Shown here: piece by piece, positions 54,068-64,000 of the stretch
Layout: each line of letters begins with the position of its first letter
How positions within the stretch are numbered: the stretch's first letter is position 1
NCBI GenBank assembly: GCA_017311185.1
Contig: JAESUZ010003088.1
Span: 372,001 to 436,000, forward strand
Origin: Proteles cristata cristata
Lineage: Eukaryota > Chordata > Mammalia > Carnivora > Hyaenidae
Length of the DNA: 64,000 bases
Reading direction: 5' to 3'
Translations under genes and position numbers: made by a program
The notes under the pieces: model-generated
The model's input: only the letters and a program-made list of their open reading frames with translations
Told to the model about the DNA's origin: nothing
Database searches by the model: none

Positions 54068-54978
54068 GGGGTTTTTAAAAATTTTAATGTTTTATTTATT
54101 TATTTATTTACAAATAGTTTATTGTCAAATTAGTTTCCACATAACACCCAGTGCTCATCCCCACAAGTGTCCTCCTCCATGCCCATCCCTCCTCCCCCCC
54201 ACATCCATCAGTCCTCAGTTTTTGTCAGCATTCAAGAGTCTCTCATGGTTTGCCTCTCTCCCTTTCCCCCACCATTTCCGCCCTTCTTCTCCCCCTTGGT
54301 CCTCTGTTAAGTTCCTCCTAATCCTCCTATACGTGCACACATATGATATTTGTCCTTCTCTGCCTGACTTATTTCGCTCAGCATAACACCCTCAAGGTCC
54401 ATCCATGTTGCTACACATGGCCAGATTTCATTGTTTCTCATTGCCATGTAGTATTCCATGGTATAAGATAAACTACATCTTCTTGATCCATTCATCTGTG
54501 GATGGACACTTAGGCTCTTTCCATGTTTTAGCTATTGTGGAGAGTGCTGCTATGAACATTGGGGTACATGTGCTCCTATGCCTCAGCATTTCTGTATCCC
54601 TTGGGTAAATTCCTAGCAGTGCTATTGCTGGGTCATAGGGGAGTTCTATTGTTAGTTTCCTTAGGAACCTCCACACTGTTTTCCAGAGGGGCTGTACCAG
54701 TTTACATTCCCACCAACAGTGTAGGAGGGTGCCCGTTTCTCCACATCCTCGCCAGCATCTAGAGTTCTCTGATTGGCTCATTTTAGCCACTCTGACTGGC
54801 GTGAGGTGGTATCTCAGTGTGGTTTTGATTTGTATTTTCCTGATGAGGAGGGATGCTGAGCATCGTAATGTTTTATTTATTTTTTAATAGTTTATTGTCA
54901 AGTTGGTTTCCAAATAACATCCAGTGCTCATCCCCACAAGTGCCCTCCTCCATGCCCATCACCCCCCTTCCCCTCCCA
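54068..54978 (-). mobile_element. Older LINE-1 3' end, split by a younger LINE-1
   Basis: The right part (54,866-54,978) is the last 110 bp of an L1 3' UTR in reverse; the left part (54,068-54,100) is its tail. ATAAATGTT at 54,059-54,067 and 54,979-54,987 is a likely target duplication around the whole composite. Confidence 0.6.
54101..54865 (-). mobile_element. 5'-truncated LINE-1 nested in an older LINE-1 tail
   Basis: 765 bp covering the ORF2 C-terminus and 3' UTR, nearly identical by eye to 15,465-16,224 of the full-length copy, in the same orientation. TAATGTTTTATTTATT is duplicated at 54,085-54,100 and 54,866-54,881, a 16-bp target duplication. Remnant ORF2 frames at 54,790-54,473 (with CWRGCG and HCWWEC) and 54,495-54,307 are offset by a frameshift near 54,475. 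Confidence 0.93.
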
Positions 54979-54987
54979 ATAAATGTT

Positions 54988-55469
54988 AGATTTTATACTA
55001 ACAAAACCATACCATATTTACTATTTATATAGGTTTGTAATCAGCTCTTCACACATCTCAATTTGTCTTGGACATCTTCCCAATATGTGTTGTATTTAAT
55101 TGGTGCCTTACTGATAGGGATTAAGTTCTTCCCAACACTTTTGCTATTATAAAACAATACGAGTTTATTTGGGAGTGAAGAGTAAGTAAGGTGTTAATCC
55201 ATATTTGATATTTCAAAATAAGATGTTCGTTTAAAAAATCTACTTTCCATGATAATATAAAAGAGAATCTTGATCATTTAATAAGCTATACATATTTCTC
55301 CAAAGGAACTATTGTTTGAACCACCAACCATTGTTTACTGTTAAGCTGAGGTCATCCATGGCCGATGGCCTATGAAACTGCTGCCATTACCATGATAACT
55401 GTAGTGGGAAATCTGTTATTTTAGTGCCCAGTACCTATCGAACAACACTTTGACAGCTTTCTATTCCTG
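54988..55469. other. Unique AT-rich DNA
   Basis: No gene or repeat recognised. Confidence 0.4.
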
Positions 55470-55965
55470 ACATTGTCAGTCTTCAATGCCTATGAAGCCT
55501 TGCATGGCCCAGCTATATCTGCCACCTCCATTTTTACCTCTCCAGTATTTGGTCTCTTAGCTCTAGTCACACTGTCCTTTACACATGCCACTCTTTCTCC
55601 CTGAAGTTCCCTGTGAACCCTTCCCATCATCTGGTAAATTTCACTCTTCTTTCAAATATTGGTGTACTCAGCAAAGCCTTTCTTCATTCCCTGTTCTCCC
55701 CATGTCTAGGTCAGGTGGCCCATTCTCATTGAACCAAGCGCCTTGCCTTCCCAGCATTTATTTCTGCATGCAATTCAACTAGATGTGTTTTTTTCCCCTT
55801 TGATGATTATTTGGTTGATGTTCATTTCCCATGAGAGATTCCAAATTCATTAGAGAGAACAGACCATGTTTATTGTTACTCATCATCATATCTTCAGCAC
55901 TTAGCAAGCTGTATAGGTACATGGCAGACACTCAGTAAATGTGTACTGATTGAATGAATAAAGGA
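55470..55965 (+). mobile_element. L2 LINE 3' fragment, best preserved in the window
   Basis: Blocks in order: ATGAAGCCTTGCATGGCCCA, CTCTTTCTCCCTGAAGTTCC, AGCAAAGCCTTTCTTCATTC, CAGCATTTATTTCTGCATGC, AGAGAACAGACCATGTTTAT, CAGCACTTAGCAAGC, ACTCAGTAAATGTGTACTGA. Confidence 0.85.
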
Positions 55966-56440
55966 ACAAATCTTTGTTTCTTCTTGAAAATAGAGATAAT
56001 GACTACCTCACAGGCACTTTGCAAGGTCTGAGGATATTAACAGCATATTGCAGAGTAAGCAAAGAAGTCTGCAAGCCTGTGAAGGACAAAGAGGTCAACA
56101 TAGGAGTGACAAGAGAAAGAAGAAAAATGTGTGATGGAAGCCTTGGAAGAGAATGCAGCAAGATGTTTAGTGTAGGCAATAGTGCAAAAACATGTGAGTA
56201 ACCAAGGGGTTACTTGTGAAGGGGTCAATGAATTTGTAGGCGAGGTGCATGGAAATAAGCCATACGCTTGTATAAAATCTTCAGTCTTGGTGTTAGAATC
56301 TCTGTGCTGAGTATCTATTTGGATTTAAATAAAAGGAAAAAGTGACACAATGAAATTATTGTGAAAGTACACCAAAACTACCTAAGCAGATAGAGAGTAT
56401 TGAATATATTTTTACTAATCTCAAAACTGTCACAGAGTTA
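55966..56440. other. Unique DNA
   Basis: The small frame at 55,974-56,201 has no signature. Nothing else seen. Confidence 0.4.
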
Positions 56441-56650
56441 ATTTTTTTTTAATGTTTATTTGAGAAGCAGCAAGAGACAGAGCACAAGGAAGGGAGGGGA
56501 TGAGAGAGAAGGAGACACAGAATCTGAAGCAAGCTCCAGGCTCTGAGCTGTCAGCACAGAGCCCGACATGGGGCTTGAACCCACAGACCATGAGATCATG
56601 ACCTGAACTGAAGTCAGACGTTCAGCCGACTGAGCAACCCAGGTGCCCCA
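56441..56650 (-). mobile_element. tRNA-Lys-derived carnivore SINE
   Basis: Minus-strand copy with the GCTCCAGGCTCTGAGCTGTC body. AGAGTTA at 56,434-56,440 and 56,651-56,657 marks a short target duplication. Confidence 0.93.
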
Positions 56651-56657
56651 AGAGTTA

Positions 56658-57139
56658 GAGTAATGTAACCCTAGGGCTTCAGCAGGCCAGGTACCCGCTC
56701 TCCATTTACATACAGGTACAGTAAATACATTCTTGGCACGTCTTGTAAACGATTTCATGTTTAAAAGGTAGAGCATAGAATAAGCAGAATTACTCTCTAA
56801 TTTCTGACTGTGGTCAGAATTTTTGAGTAAGTGACTATCAGTGAATCCAGTGGGAAGAGAAAAGTACTTATAGGGTCTTATTCAACTGACTAATGGGATC
56901 TTACAATTAGCTTATTTTAAAAGAACAAGTCATAACAATATTTGATAAGGTTTCAGCCTTATAAAAAAGTAATGTAATTCTCTTATTGTAACTCCATCAT
57001 AATTCTGTGATATAGAAATTAGCTTTTGCATTTTAAAGGAAAGGAAATTTTCAATCAGGGAGATGAAGTAAGTAACCACTGATAACAGAGACTTTCAGGG
57101 GTAGAGTTTCTGAGAAGCAGCAGATGGAAGAGAACACAT
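56658..57139. other. Unique AT-rich DNA
   Basis: Nothing recognised. Confidence 0.4.
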
Positions 57140-57156
57140 AAGAATATAGTAGACCA

Positions 57157-57383
57157 GGGGCACCTGGGTGGTTTAGTTGGTTAAGTGTCTGACTCTCGAT
57201 TTTGGCTCAGGTCATGATTTCACATTTGTGGGTTCCAGCTATGCACCATCAGTGCGGAGTTTGCTTGGGATCCTTTCTCTCTTTCTACTCTGCTCCTTCC
57301 CCACTCCCTCTCTCTCTCTCTCTTCCCCCCTCCTCTCAAAATATAAATAAATAAATAAATAAATAACTTAAAAAAAAAAAAAA
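57157..57383 (+). mobile_element. tRNA-Lys-derived carnivore SINE
   Basis: Plus-strand copy (head GGGGCACCTGGGTGGTTTAG) with (AAAT)n and a long A-run. AAGAATATAGTAGACCA and AAGAATGTCCTAGGCCA form a diverged target duplication. Confidence 0.93.
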
Positions 57384-57400
57384 AAGAATGTCCTAGGCCA

Positions 57401-58344
57401 GCAAGAGCATGTGAGCTTAAGGTCAAGATGAATACAATTATTAGTTTTATTAATAACAATAAAGTGATAGTTACTGCTAATTTTACAGCTTCCTCAAGCA
57501 CATTCTTAAGTTGTTTCAGCATAAATCATGAAAGTTAAGAGAATTATCAACACTGAAAATTTCAGCACCATTTATGCTTATTGTCAACTATTCCCATAAT
57601 GAGCACAATGAGCTGATGCTGACATTGGCTGGATATAAGCAAAACCACAGGTTGAATCTCATCAGTGAATTCATCCAATTGTAAGGCAAAGTATAATTGT
57701 GCAGGTGATGTATTGACCTAGTCTTCAAGCTTGCAACTTAATCTGTAATTTTCTGTACATTTGTATTGTTAAAAAATGGCAATGTAGTGCTTCTTTTCAC
57801 TAACTTTTCCTGTCACAGGCATTCAGCAAGGTCAACTCCACAGAGCTTTCACTAGTGCCTCACTTATGGTGTGTGCTTTTTCAGCCAACGCAACGTGATA
57901 ACTTAGCTGTTAAAATGCCTCAGTGGCGTTTTCATTTCTAGTTAGAAAAGTCACAAATAAAGTAAACTATTCGTACACATAAAGACAGGAAAGAAAGCTT
58001 TCATCATATTTTTATTTTTTATGTGCAGTTGTACTCAGAACAGATTTGTCTCTGACATGAGTCAAAGGAACTTTACAATATGTCGGTTTCATCTTTTTAA
58101 CATCTTTGAGACATTGATGATACAACCATGGGTTTAGAAGGTAAATCTTCTAATTTTCCTGATTTAATTCTATCACTAAATATGAATTTATTTAGAGTAT
58201 CATATCTTTCATCGAAAAATAAAATATAACAAATTTGTAAAATAATGGCTTTCTGTAAGATTCCTAAATTTAGAAATATTTCACAAACAATTCAAAAGTC
58301 TTTTTACCAACCAAGACAATAAAGTTTACTTATTTTTCATGTGT
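57401..58344. other. Unique AT-rich DNA
   Basis: No gene or repeat I can name. Confidence 0.4.
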
Positions 58345-58435
58345 TTCCACAGATGAGGAAAAACTTGAGGATTTCAAAACAGTGATTTATTGGATGATAA
58401 TGAGGTCACAGAGATTATAGCAGGCAAAATCAAAG
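58345..58435 (-). mobile_element. Possible MIR fragment
   Basis: CACAGATGAGGAAAAACTTG and GATAATGAGGTCACAGAGAT resemble reversed MIR blocks with an insertion between. Tentative. Confidence 0.35.
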
Positions 58436-58694
58436 AGGCATCATAAAAGTGCAGCAGGAAACACTGAGAAAAAACTGAGCTAATCTCTAAAAATGCACAT
58501 ATTCAACGTTGAAATGCTACTTTAGAAAATTCTAGAAAACAAGAGAATATAGAAACATACATCCCATTGTTATTGGAGTGACTTCATCATCATGCCGTGT
58601 AGCCTCTGAAAAACTGCTGTGCACTCATAAGGGAATGGGAGTTTTTAAAAAGCAGTAACATCTTAAGGATTTTAGGAAAATAGTTGACTTTGGA

Positions 58695-58750
58695 AAACAC
58701 TGAGAGGGTCTTGGGGATCCAGACCACACTTTGAGAACCAGTGCTTAAAC
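58695..58750 (+). mobile_element. MER5A-like terminal fragment
   Basis: GGGGATCCAGACCACACTTT followed by GAGAACCAGTGCTTA is the MER5A 3' terminus. Confidence 0.5.
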
Positions 58751-59649
58751 TCTTGCTCACTGAGATTCCCATCGATGTGGGGCAAAATTTTAGACTATCT
58801 TAGAATTCCTAGCATTGTTCCTTCCAGTGACTTTCAATAAAGGCATGCATCCTCTGGAGGTGGTTTTGTGACAAAGGAGGAAATGAGCTTTTGCCTAATG
58901 TGCCTTAGGAGGTTTGGAATAGTCAGAATAGTGGTTCAAAAGCAGATCTATTAAATTATCTTCCCAAAATATCAGTATTCTCCCTCAGCCTTTGGATAGG
59001 AGCTGATCATCAGTGGTTTCTGGGGAGCATGCAGCATACAGGTAACATATGCTATTAGCTAAGGGCAGATATTGAAGTTTGGTAGTCCAGATGTCAGGTG
59101 TTATATATCCCTGTTAAGACATCTGTGACACAGGTTTTGCTTGGTGTCTGTTGGCTGAGAGAGTCACTAAATAGCCAGGCTGTAAATACAGCAAACTAGG
59201 AAAAATGAAGATTCAGTAAATCAGTTAAAACAAACATACTGGGAGATTACAAAGGATAATAGGCAAACTTAAAGTATCAAAACATATGAAAACAGAAGCT
59301 AAACACAGTAGAAGAGTATGGGGCAAAACTCAAGTAGACTAAAAGAAAAATTAAATGGCCAACCAAGTCCCAAGTTCAACATGGAGGCACTCAAGATTCT
59401 TTTAAGTTAAAATTGTGGGCACTGCAATTTCCTTAGGTAGTTTCTGTTAACTAACAGGCTTTTAAACTTGTATGTACATGAGTGTATTTAAAAGGGAGCT
59501 GCCTCTCCAATTTATACTGAGTCCCACCCTTTCCTTCCCATTCTCTTATACACTGCACAGCTTCTGTGTTTGCTTACCTGTCTGCTCCTGTCTTTCCAGA
59601 GTTTCAGCAATCAGGGGAGCTCAGCAGCCCTTCCCCAATGGTGTCCCTA
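58751..59649. other. Unique DNA
   Basis: No gene seen; the frame at 59,472-59,699 has no signature and runs into a transposon relic. Confidence 0.4.
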
Positions 59650-59800
59650 ACTTCACATCTATTTGGTATGCACCAGACTCACCTGGGGAGAGCATTTAAA
59701 ATATAAGTTCCTAGGGTGGAATTTGGATGGATTCCTTGCCCACCATTCTTCTATAGGCGGCCAATGAACCACACATTTAAGAAACACGGGTGTCCTTTGT
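59650..59800 (+). mobile_element. MER5-like hAT element
   Basis: GCACCAGACTCACCTGGGGA, GAGCATTTAAAATATAAGTT and a degraded AAGAAACACGGG end follow the MER5A order. Confidence 0.6.
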
Positions 59801-61538
59801 GTGCACCTCTGACCCTGAACTTCTGCCTATGGAGAATTTAATGGCCTTCAAAATCATATGCCTTTTGTTCCATAATAAACACACTCAAGATTTAATGCCC
59901 AGCCTCACACTGTCTCTTCTGAATGCTCCTTCTGAATGATGCTGCCATTTTGTCTGGTTTCAGAATTAATCTCGATTCTTCATGGTAGCTTTATCTCTAT
60001 TTTGACATTTTTAGGCTGTGATTTTATTTGTCTTGGGTCAAAAAAAATTAATTCTAACATGAATCTCTAATATGTTTTCAACTTTCCCCAAATCCCATGT
60101 AAACCACATTGCTTTCAAAAACTTCAAACAGTGATGAAAACTTTGATTCTACTTAGCAAATATTGACCTCGGATAAGCATGCTGAATTTTTCCCATTGAG
60201 TGTAGTGGGCACAATTCAAGGTGCGCATCTATTCTAGAGTGTACTAGATAAAGATAAGAAATCCGAATCTCTAAGAGGGACACGGACACATTGTCTATCT
60301 TCAGAGGCTGAATGGTTGTTTTCAAGAATAAAATATTCATAGGTCACTTGTAGTTCTTGCTTATATATGCTAATTTACAAATCTTCAAGGTTGCCTTTAG
60401 CTGAAAAACTCTTGGAACTGTCAGTGACTCATTCTCAATATGAATAGTTTTCACAGCTCTAATTTTATGCAAAATTTTCAAATGGTGTAGAGCATTAATC
60501 CCTCTCATTAGCATTGCACCTTCATTTAAATTTAATTTTCAAGAGATCTAACAAGCTGATATGTAACATCCAACTGAAAAAAACACCCGAGTTTCTTGAA
60601 TAGAATTTATTTCAAAATTGTTTTAAAATACTTTCCCAATTACATTTATATAAGCCATTAAGTTTGTATTTCTACTTAGTGAAAAACATGTGGTTGGTAA
60701 ATGTATTTCATTTCATCTGAATATACTGATCATCTATTTTAGAACTAACAACGATTTCTCACTGAGTATTTGTGCTAGCACCTTATGAACATTAACAGTG
60801 ACATTCCCATTTAGACAGTAATGGTATCTGAAAAAGGACCACTTTTTACAAAGCCTGAGGCTGTTCTGGAACCAAGCTAGAGGACAAAGGATAGAGTGGG
60901 GGGGGGGGCGGGAGGGGGGAGTTGGTGATACCATAATGACTTTAGTCTTAAACTGAATTCTATTCAATTATCTCTGTAACACATAGGAGAAGAGGTCCAG
61001 TAAGCCATATAAAATAAGATCTGGAGCTCAGAAACAAACCTGGACTGGATATCTTTATTCGGGAATTAGGCTGGAGATAATTATTATGTATAACCTGCTC
61101 ACACCTACACCAACACCTCCCACAGCTCTGTCATGCCCCGGGGCAACAAATCTGTAAACACATGTCTTACCTAATTTTCATAGCCTCATTCAATAAGAAC
61201 TACTTTTTATCAGATTCTGTCTATGGAATTTGAGTTAAGCAATAAGAAATCCAAAACGTGTTTGCCCATTGAAAAGAAAGTTCAAGAGAAGATGTCATGA
61301 GGGTGAGGCAAATCGCACATGTATGGTAAGCCAAAGAGATACGTGAGCCAAAGTCCTAAGGAGAAGAAAGTGATTAAGTAGAGAAAGCCAGTGGATACAC
61401 TGTAGAAACAAAGGACCTCACCGTGTCGCTGAACTCTGTAAACAGAGGCATGACAATGTGAAAATGATGAACCCAAACAACACATTTTCCATGAGTCACT
61501 TTGGCTCCAGTTTCAGTGATAATGTCCAGCTTGATAAA
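59801..61538. other. Unique AT-rich DNA with a G-run
   Basis: No gene recognised. A G-rich run lies at 60,898-60,919. 60,440-60,540 is very AT-rich with several TAAT and TTTAAAT motifs. Confidence 0.45.
60898..60919 (+). repeat. G-run, potential G-quadruplex
   Basis: Eleven Gs, C, three Gs, A, six Gs: enough G-tracts for a four-stranded structure with one-base loops. Confidence 0.9.
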
Positions 61539-61550
61539 ACCTCATGTTTT

Positions 61551-61762
61551 AGGGGCACCTGGGTGGCTCAATTGGTTAAGGTTTTGGCTCAGGTTATGAT
61601 ATCAGGGTTCATGTGATTGAGCACTGCATGTGGCTCTGTGCTGACAGTGTGGAGCCTGCTTGGGATTCTCTATCTCCTCTCTCTCTACCCCTCCCCTTCT
61701 CACATGTGCTTGCTCTCTCTCTGTCTCTCTCTCTCTCAAAATAAATCCACATTAAAAAAAAT
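61551..61762 (+). mobile_element. tRNA-Lys-derived carnivore SINE with 12-bp target duplication
   Basis: Plus-strand copy. ACCTCATGTTTT at 61,539-61,550 and 61,763-61,774 is a perfect duplication. The head lacks part of the region between the A and B boxes. Confidence 0.95.
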
Positions 61763-61897
61763 ACCTCATGTTTTGAACTTTCATAAGGTACATCCCTCTA
61801 ACAATTTCAAATTCATCTTTACAATCACTCTCCTTACTCCTATAAATAAGAGGAGTCTCTGATAACAGCCACTGAATGTACTTGATTAAGAAATGGC

Positions 61898-61926
61898 TAA
61901 AAAAAAAGAAAAGAAAAGAAAGAAAT
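61898..61926. repeat. (AAAAG)n-like simple repeat
   Basis: A-rich run with AAAAG units; unstable simple sequence. Confidence 0.8.
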
Positions 61927-61954
61927 GACTGTCAGGATTTGTAATTCAAGAAAG

Positions 61955-62145
61955 CTGGATTTAGTATTGATTTCCTACTTACTTGCTTGTGAGTCTGGGC
62001 AAATAATGTCATCTCTTTGAGCCTCAATTTTATCACCTGTAAAGTATCATTATTTTTGAGAATTAATGATGTAATATGTGTAAAGCACTTATCACCATAT
62101 TTGGCATAAGCCAGATCTTCAGTGGGTGTTAAATTCTTCCTCCAA
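61955..62145 (+). mobile_element. MIR SINE
   Basis: CTTGCTTGTGAGTCTGGGCA, TTTGAGCCTCAATTTTATCA, CCTGTAAAGTATCATTATTT, GTGTAAAGCACTTATCACCA follow MIR closely. Confidence 0.8.
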
Positions 62146-62169
62146 CTCTTTTCTAGGTGAGAAGAGAAA

Positions 62170-63060
62170 AAGATGAGATGACATCAGACGTCATCAAAGA
62201 AATGCAAATTAAAACAATCAGATAGTACTACAAACCTTTTCAAATGGCCCCAATCCAGAACCCTGACAATACCAGATGGTGACAAGGATGTGGAGCAATC
62301 GAAACTCTCATTCATTGCTGGTAGGAATGCAAAATGGTACAGCCACTTTGGAAGACAGTTTGGCAGTTTCTTACAAAACTAGGCATACTCTTACCATATC
62401 ATCCAGCAATCGTACTCCTTGGTGTTTTACCCAAAGGAGATGAAAATTTATGTTTACTCAAAAACCTGCTCATGGATGTTTATAGCAGCTTTATTCATAA
62501 TTCCCAAAACTTGGAAGCAACTGAGGTATCCTTCAGTAAATTAATAAACAAAAACTTGTGGTACATCCAGGCAGTGAACTATTATCTGGCGCTAAAAAGT
62601 ACTGAGCTATCAAGCTAGGAGCAGATGAGGAGAAACCTTAAATGCATATTACTATGTGAAAGAAGCCTATCTGAAAAGGCTACATAGTATATGGTTATGT
62701 GACATTGTGGAAAAGGCAAAATTATAGAGACAGAAAAAGATCAGTGGTTGCTGGTGTTGGGAATGGATGAATAAATGAAGCACACAGATTTTTAGAGCAG
62801 TGAAAATGTTCTGTATGATACTGAGGTGGTTGATGGATGTCATTATATATTTGCCCAAGAATATACAACACCAAGAGCAAGTCAGCATGTAAACTATGAA
62901 CTTTGGGCAATAATGATGAGTCGATGTAGGTTCATCAATTGTAACAAATTACCACTCTGATAATAGGGGAAGCTGTGGGAGCATATGGGAAATCTTGTAC
63001 CTTCCTATCAATTTTGCTGTAAACCTGCGAACTGCCCTAGAAAGATAGTCTTAAAAAAAG
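62170..63060 (+). mobile_element. Old mammalian LINE-1 3' end (ORF2 C-terminus plus 3' UTR)
   Basis: Forward L1 order: AAGAAATGCAAATTAAAACA, GTGACAAGGATGTGGAGCAA, the TGCTGGTAGGAATGCAAAAT block, GGTACAGCCACTTTGGAAGA, and CTTGGAAGCAACTGAGGTAT, then an L1M-type 3' UTR with GGTTGCTGGTGTTGGGAATG and an AAAAAAAGG end. An open remnant (62,334-62,618) contains [15 protein letters not shown]. 5'-truncated and inactive. Confidence 0.85.
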
Positions 63061-63154
63061 GTAAAGATAATGCCAAGGATTATATTTCCAATATACTATA
63101 TTTTAACTTTAAACATTTCTGCTAAAATGACGAAAATTCCACTGACTATAATTT

Positions 63155-63500
63155 AGTCATAGCATTTACTATGTATGAGACACTTTGAGGATCAGACTGA
63201 AAAAGACATAGCCATTGCCTTCAAGGGCCTTTACCATCCAATAGGGTAGATATAAGATAAAAGTGATGGATGTTATATGAGAGTTGGGTGAAATGTGTGG
63301 AAATGAGGAAGAGAATGGTTTATTTCCAGCTGATGCGACGAAAGAAGTCTTCATGAATTAGAAGACATTTGTCTTGAGCATTGAGGGATCAGTAGGACTC
63401 AGAACCATCAGGAAAGGGGGAAAACTGGTTAAAATGGGAGAAAAAGCCTGTGGAAATCCTTGGACACTGGGAAGCCTCAGGCAACTACCAGGATGACAAG
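63155..63500 (-). mobile_element. L2 LINE fragment
   Basis: Reversed L2: CATTTACTATGTATGAGACA, GAAAAAGACATAGCCATTGC, CTTCAAGGGCCTTTACCATC, then a GTCTTGAGCATTGAGGGATC block. Confidence 0.7.
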
Positions 63501-64000
63501 TAGACTATTGGCCAGTGCTTCAAATGTGCGAGAAATCTGGGCCAGTATGCCAAGGGAGCAACAACAGCAAACATTTTTTTGGATCTTCTTGGAAGTAGTT
63601 TTTGTTGGTTTGTTTTCAAAATTAGGAGCCACCCATGAGTTTTACATATTTCCCAAAGGGAGGAATCCAGAGACAGTTCCCCAAATTGTCCACCTGTGGT
63701 GGGTTTGAAAGTGTGTATGTTCTTCTTGTAAATAACTATAACATTACACATGCAATTATTAGTTAGATTAATGAATGACCACTTGTAGCCACACAAATGT
63801 AAACAGAGTCAGCTATTGGACACTGGCCATTTTTGACTACTTGAGGCTAGCACATGGTTTACATACTGAAAATGTGGGGACTTTGTTCTGCAAAACCACA
63901 CACCAGGCAGTCAAATCAGCTATTGCCAGTGACCACTAGATATCTCCTACTGTGAATTTTATTGCTTGGCCTCCAAGCAAATGCATTATTTGGGAGTAAA
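63501..64000. other. Unclassified DNA to the window end
   Basis: No gene seen. Frames at 63,460-63,708 (plus) and 63,485-63,796 (minus) overlap and have no signature. 63,790-63,960 may be an eroded DNA transposon but cannot be named. Confidence 0.4.

Noticed and set aside
54063..54790. Frames with CWRGCG and long conserved-looking stretches
   Set aside because: They are the LINE-1 ORF2 C-terminus of a truncated copy, not a host gene.
62334..62618. 94-codon plus-strand frame that looks protein-like
   Set aside because: It matches the L1 ORF2 C-terminal region of an old LINE-1.
1..64000. Endogenous retrovirus or LTR element
   Set aside because: I looked for LTR pairs, primer-binding sites and gag/pol motifs and found none. 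The only reverse-transcriptase motif (FADD) belongs to LINE-1.

Overview
This window reads as nuclear DNA of a carnivoran mammal, almost certainly a cat (Felidae) or a close feliform. The main evidence is about two dozen copies of a tRNA-Lys-derived SINE with the felid-type head (GGGGCACCTGGGTGGCTCAG), a body containing GTGCTGACAG, a CT-rich stretch and an A-rich tail. No bacterial, plasmid, phage or CRISPR feature is present. No protein-coding gene can be recognised. Open frames longer than 100 codons lie in LINE-1 remnants, in pyrimidine-rich stretches, or in unique DNA without a family signature. The best reading is intergenic or deep intronic sequence, AT-rich and CpG-poor.

Layout. 0-9.2 kb: mostly unique DNA with four SINEs, one L2, one MIR and small MER5-like hAT scraps. 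9.2-15.4 kb: very old, minus-strand LINE-1-lineage sequence broken up by later SINEs. 15,423-22,411: the dominant feature, a full-length minus-strand LINE-1 of 6,989 bp with a perfect 19-bp target-site duplication, a CpG-rich 5' UTR with a YY1-type site, and broken ORF1 and ORF2; its endonuclease domain is still open with all key residues. 22.4-24.4 kb: the old LINE-1 background resumes, followed by a nested SINE pair and one more SINE. 24.4-35.3 kb: an 11-kb stretch without any carnivore SINE, holding only old L2/MIR fragments, with 28.86-33.34 kb nearly free of recognisable repeats. 35.3-48.3 kb: SINEs resume around islands of unique DNA; an old L1-lineage block (43.85-45.25 kb) carries the youngest-looking SINE, and a roughly 550-bp DNA-transposon-like element follows. 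48.4-56 kb: L1, L2 and MIR relics, unique CpG-bearing patches, and a nested pair of LINE-1 3' ends at 54.1-55.0 kb. 56-64 kb: three SINEs, MER5-like fragments, a plus-strand mammalian-wide L1 3' end (62.17-63.06 kb) and an L2.

The parts worth following up are small islands in unique DNA. The strongest exon-like signal is on the minus strand at 36,442-36,575, with an open frame, a textbook branch site, an acceptor and a donor. Others are a 21-nt microexon-like cassette at 47,573-47,593 and CpG-retaining, palindrome-bearing patches near 31.9, 37.7, 42.0 and 51.6 kb. These are inferences from sequence pattern only. Repeat family names come from remembered consensus patterns, so subfamily labels are approximate and old-repeat edges may be off by tens of bases.
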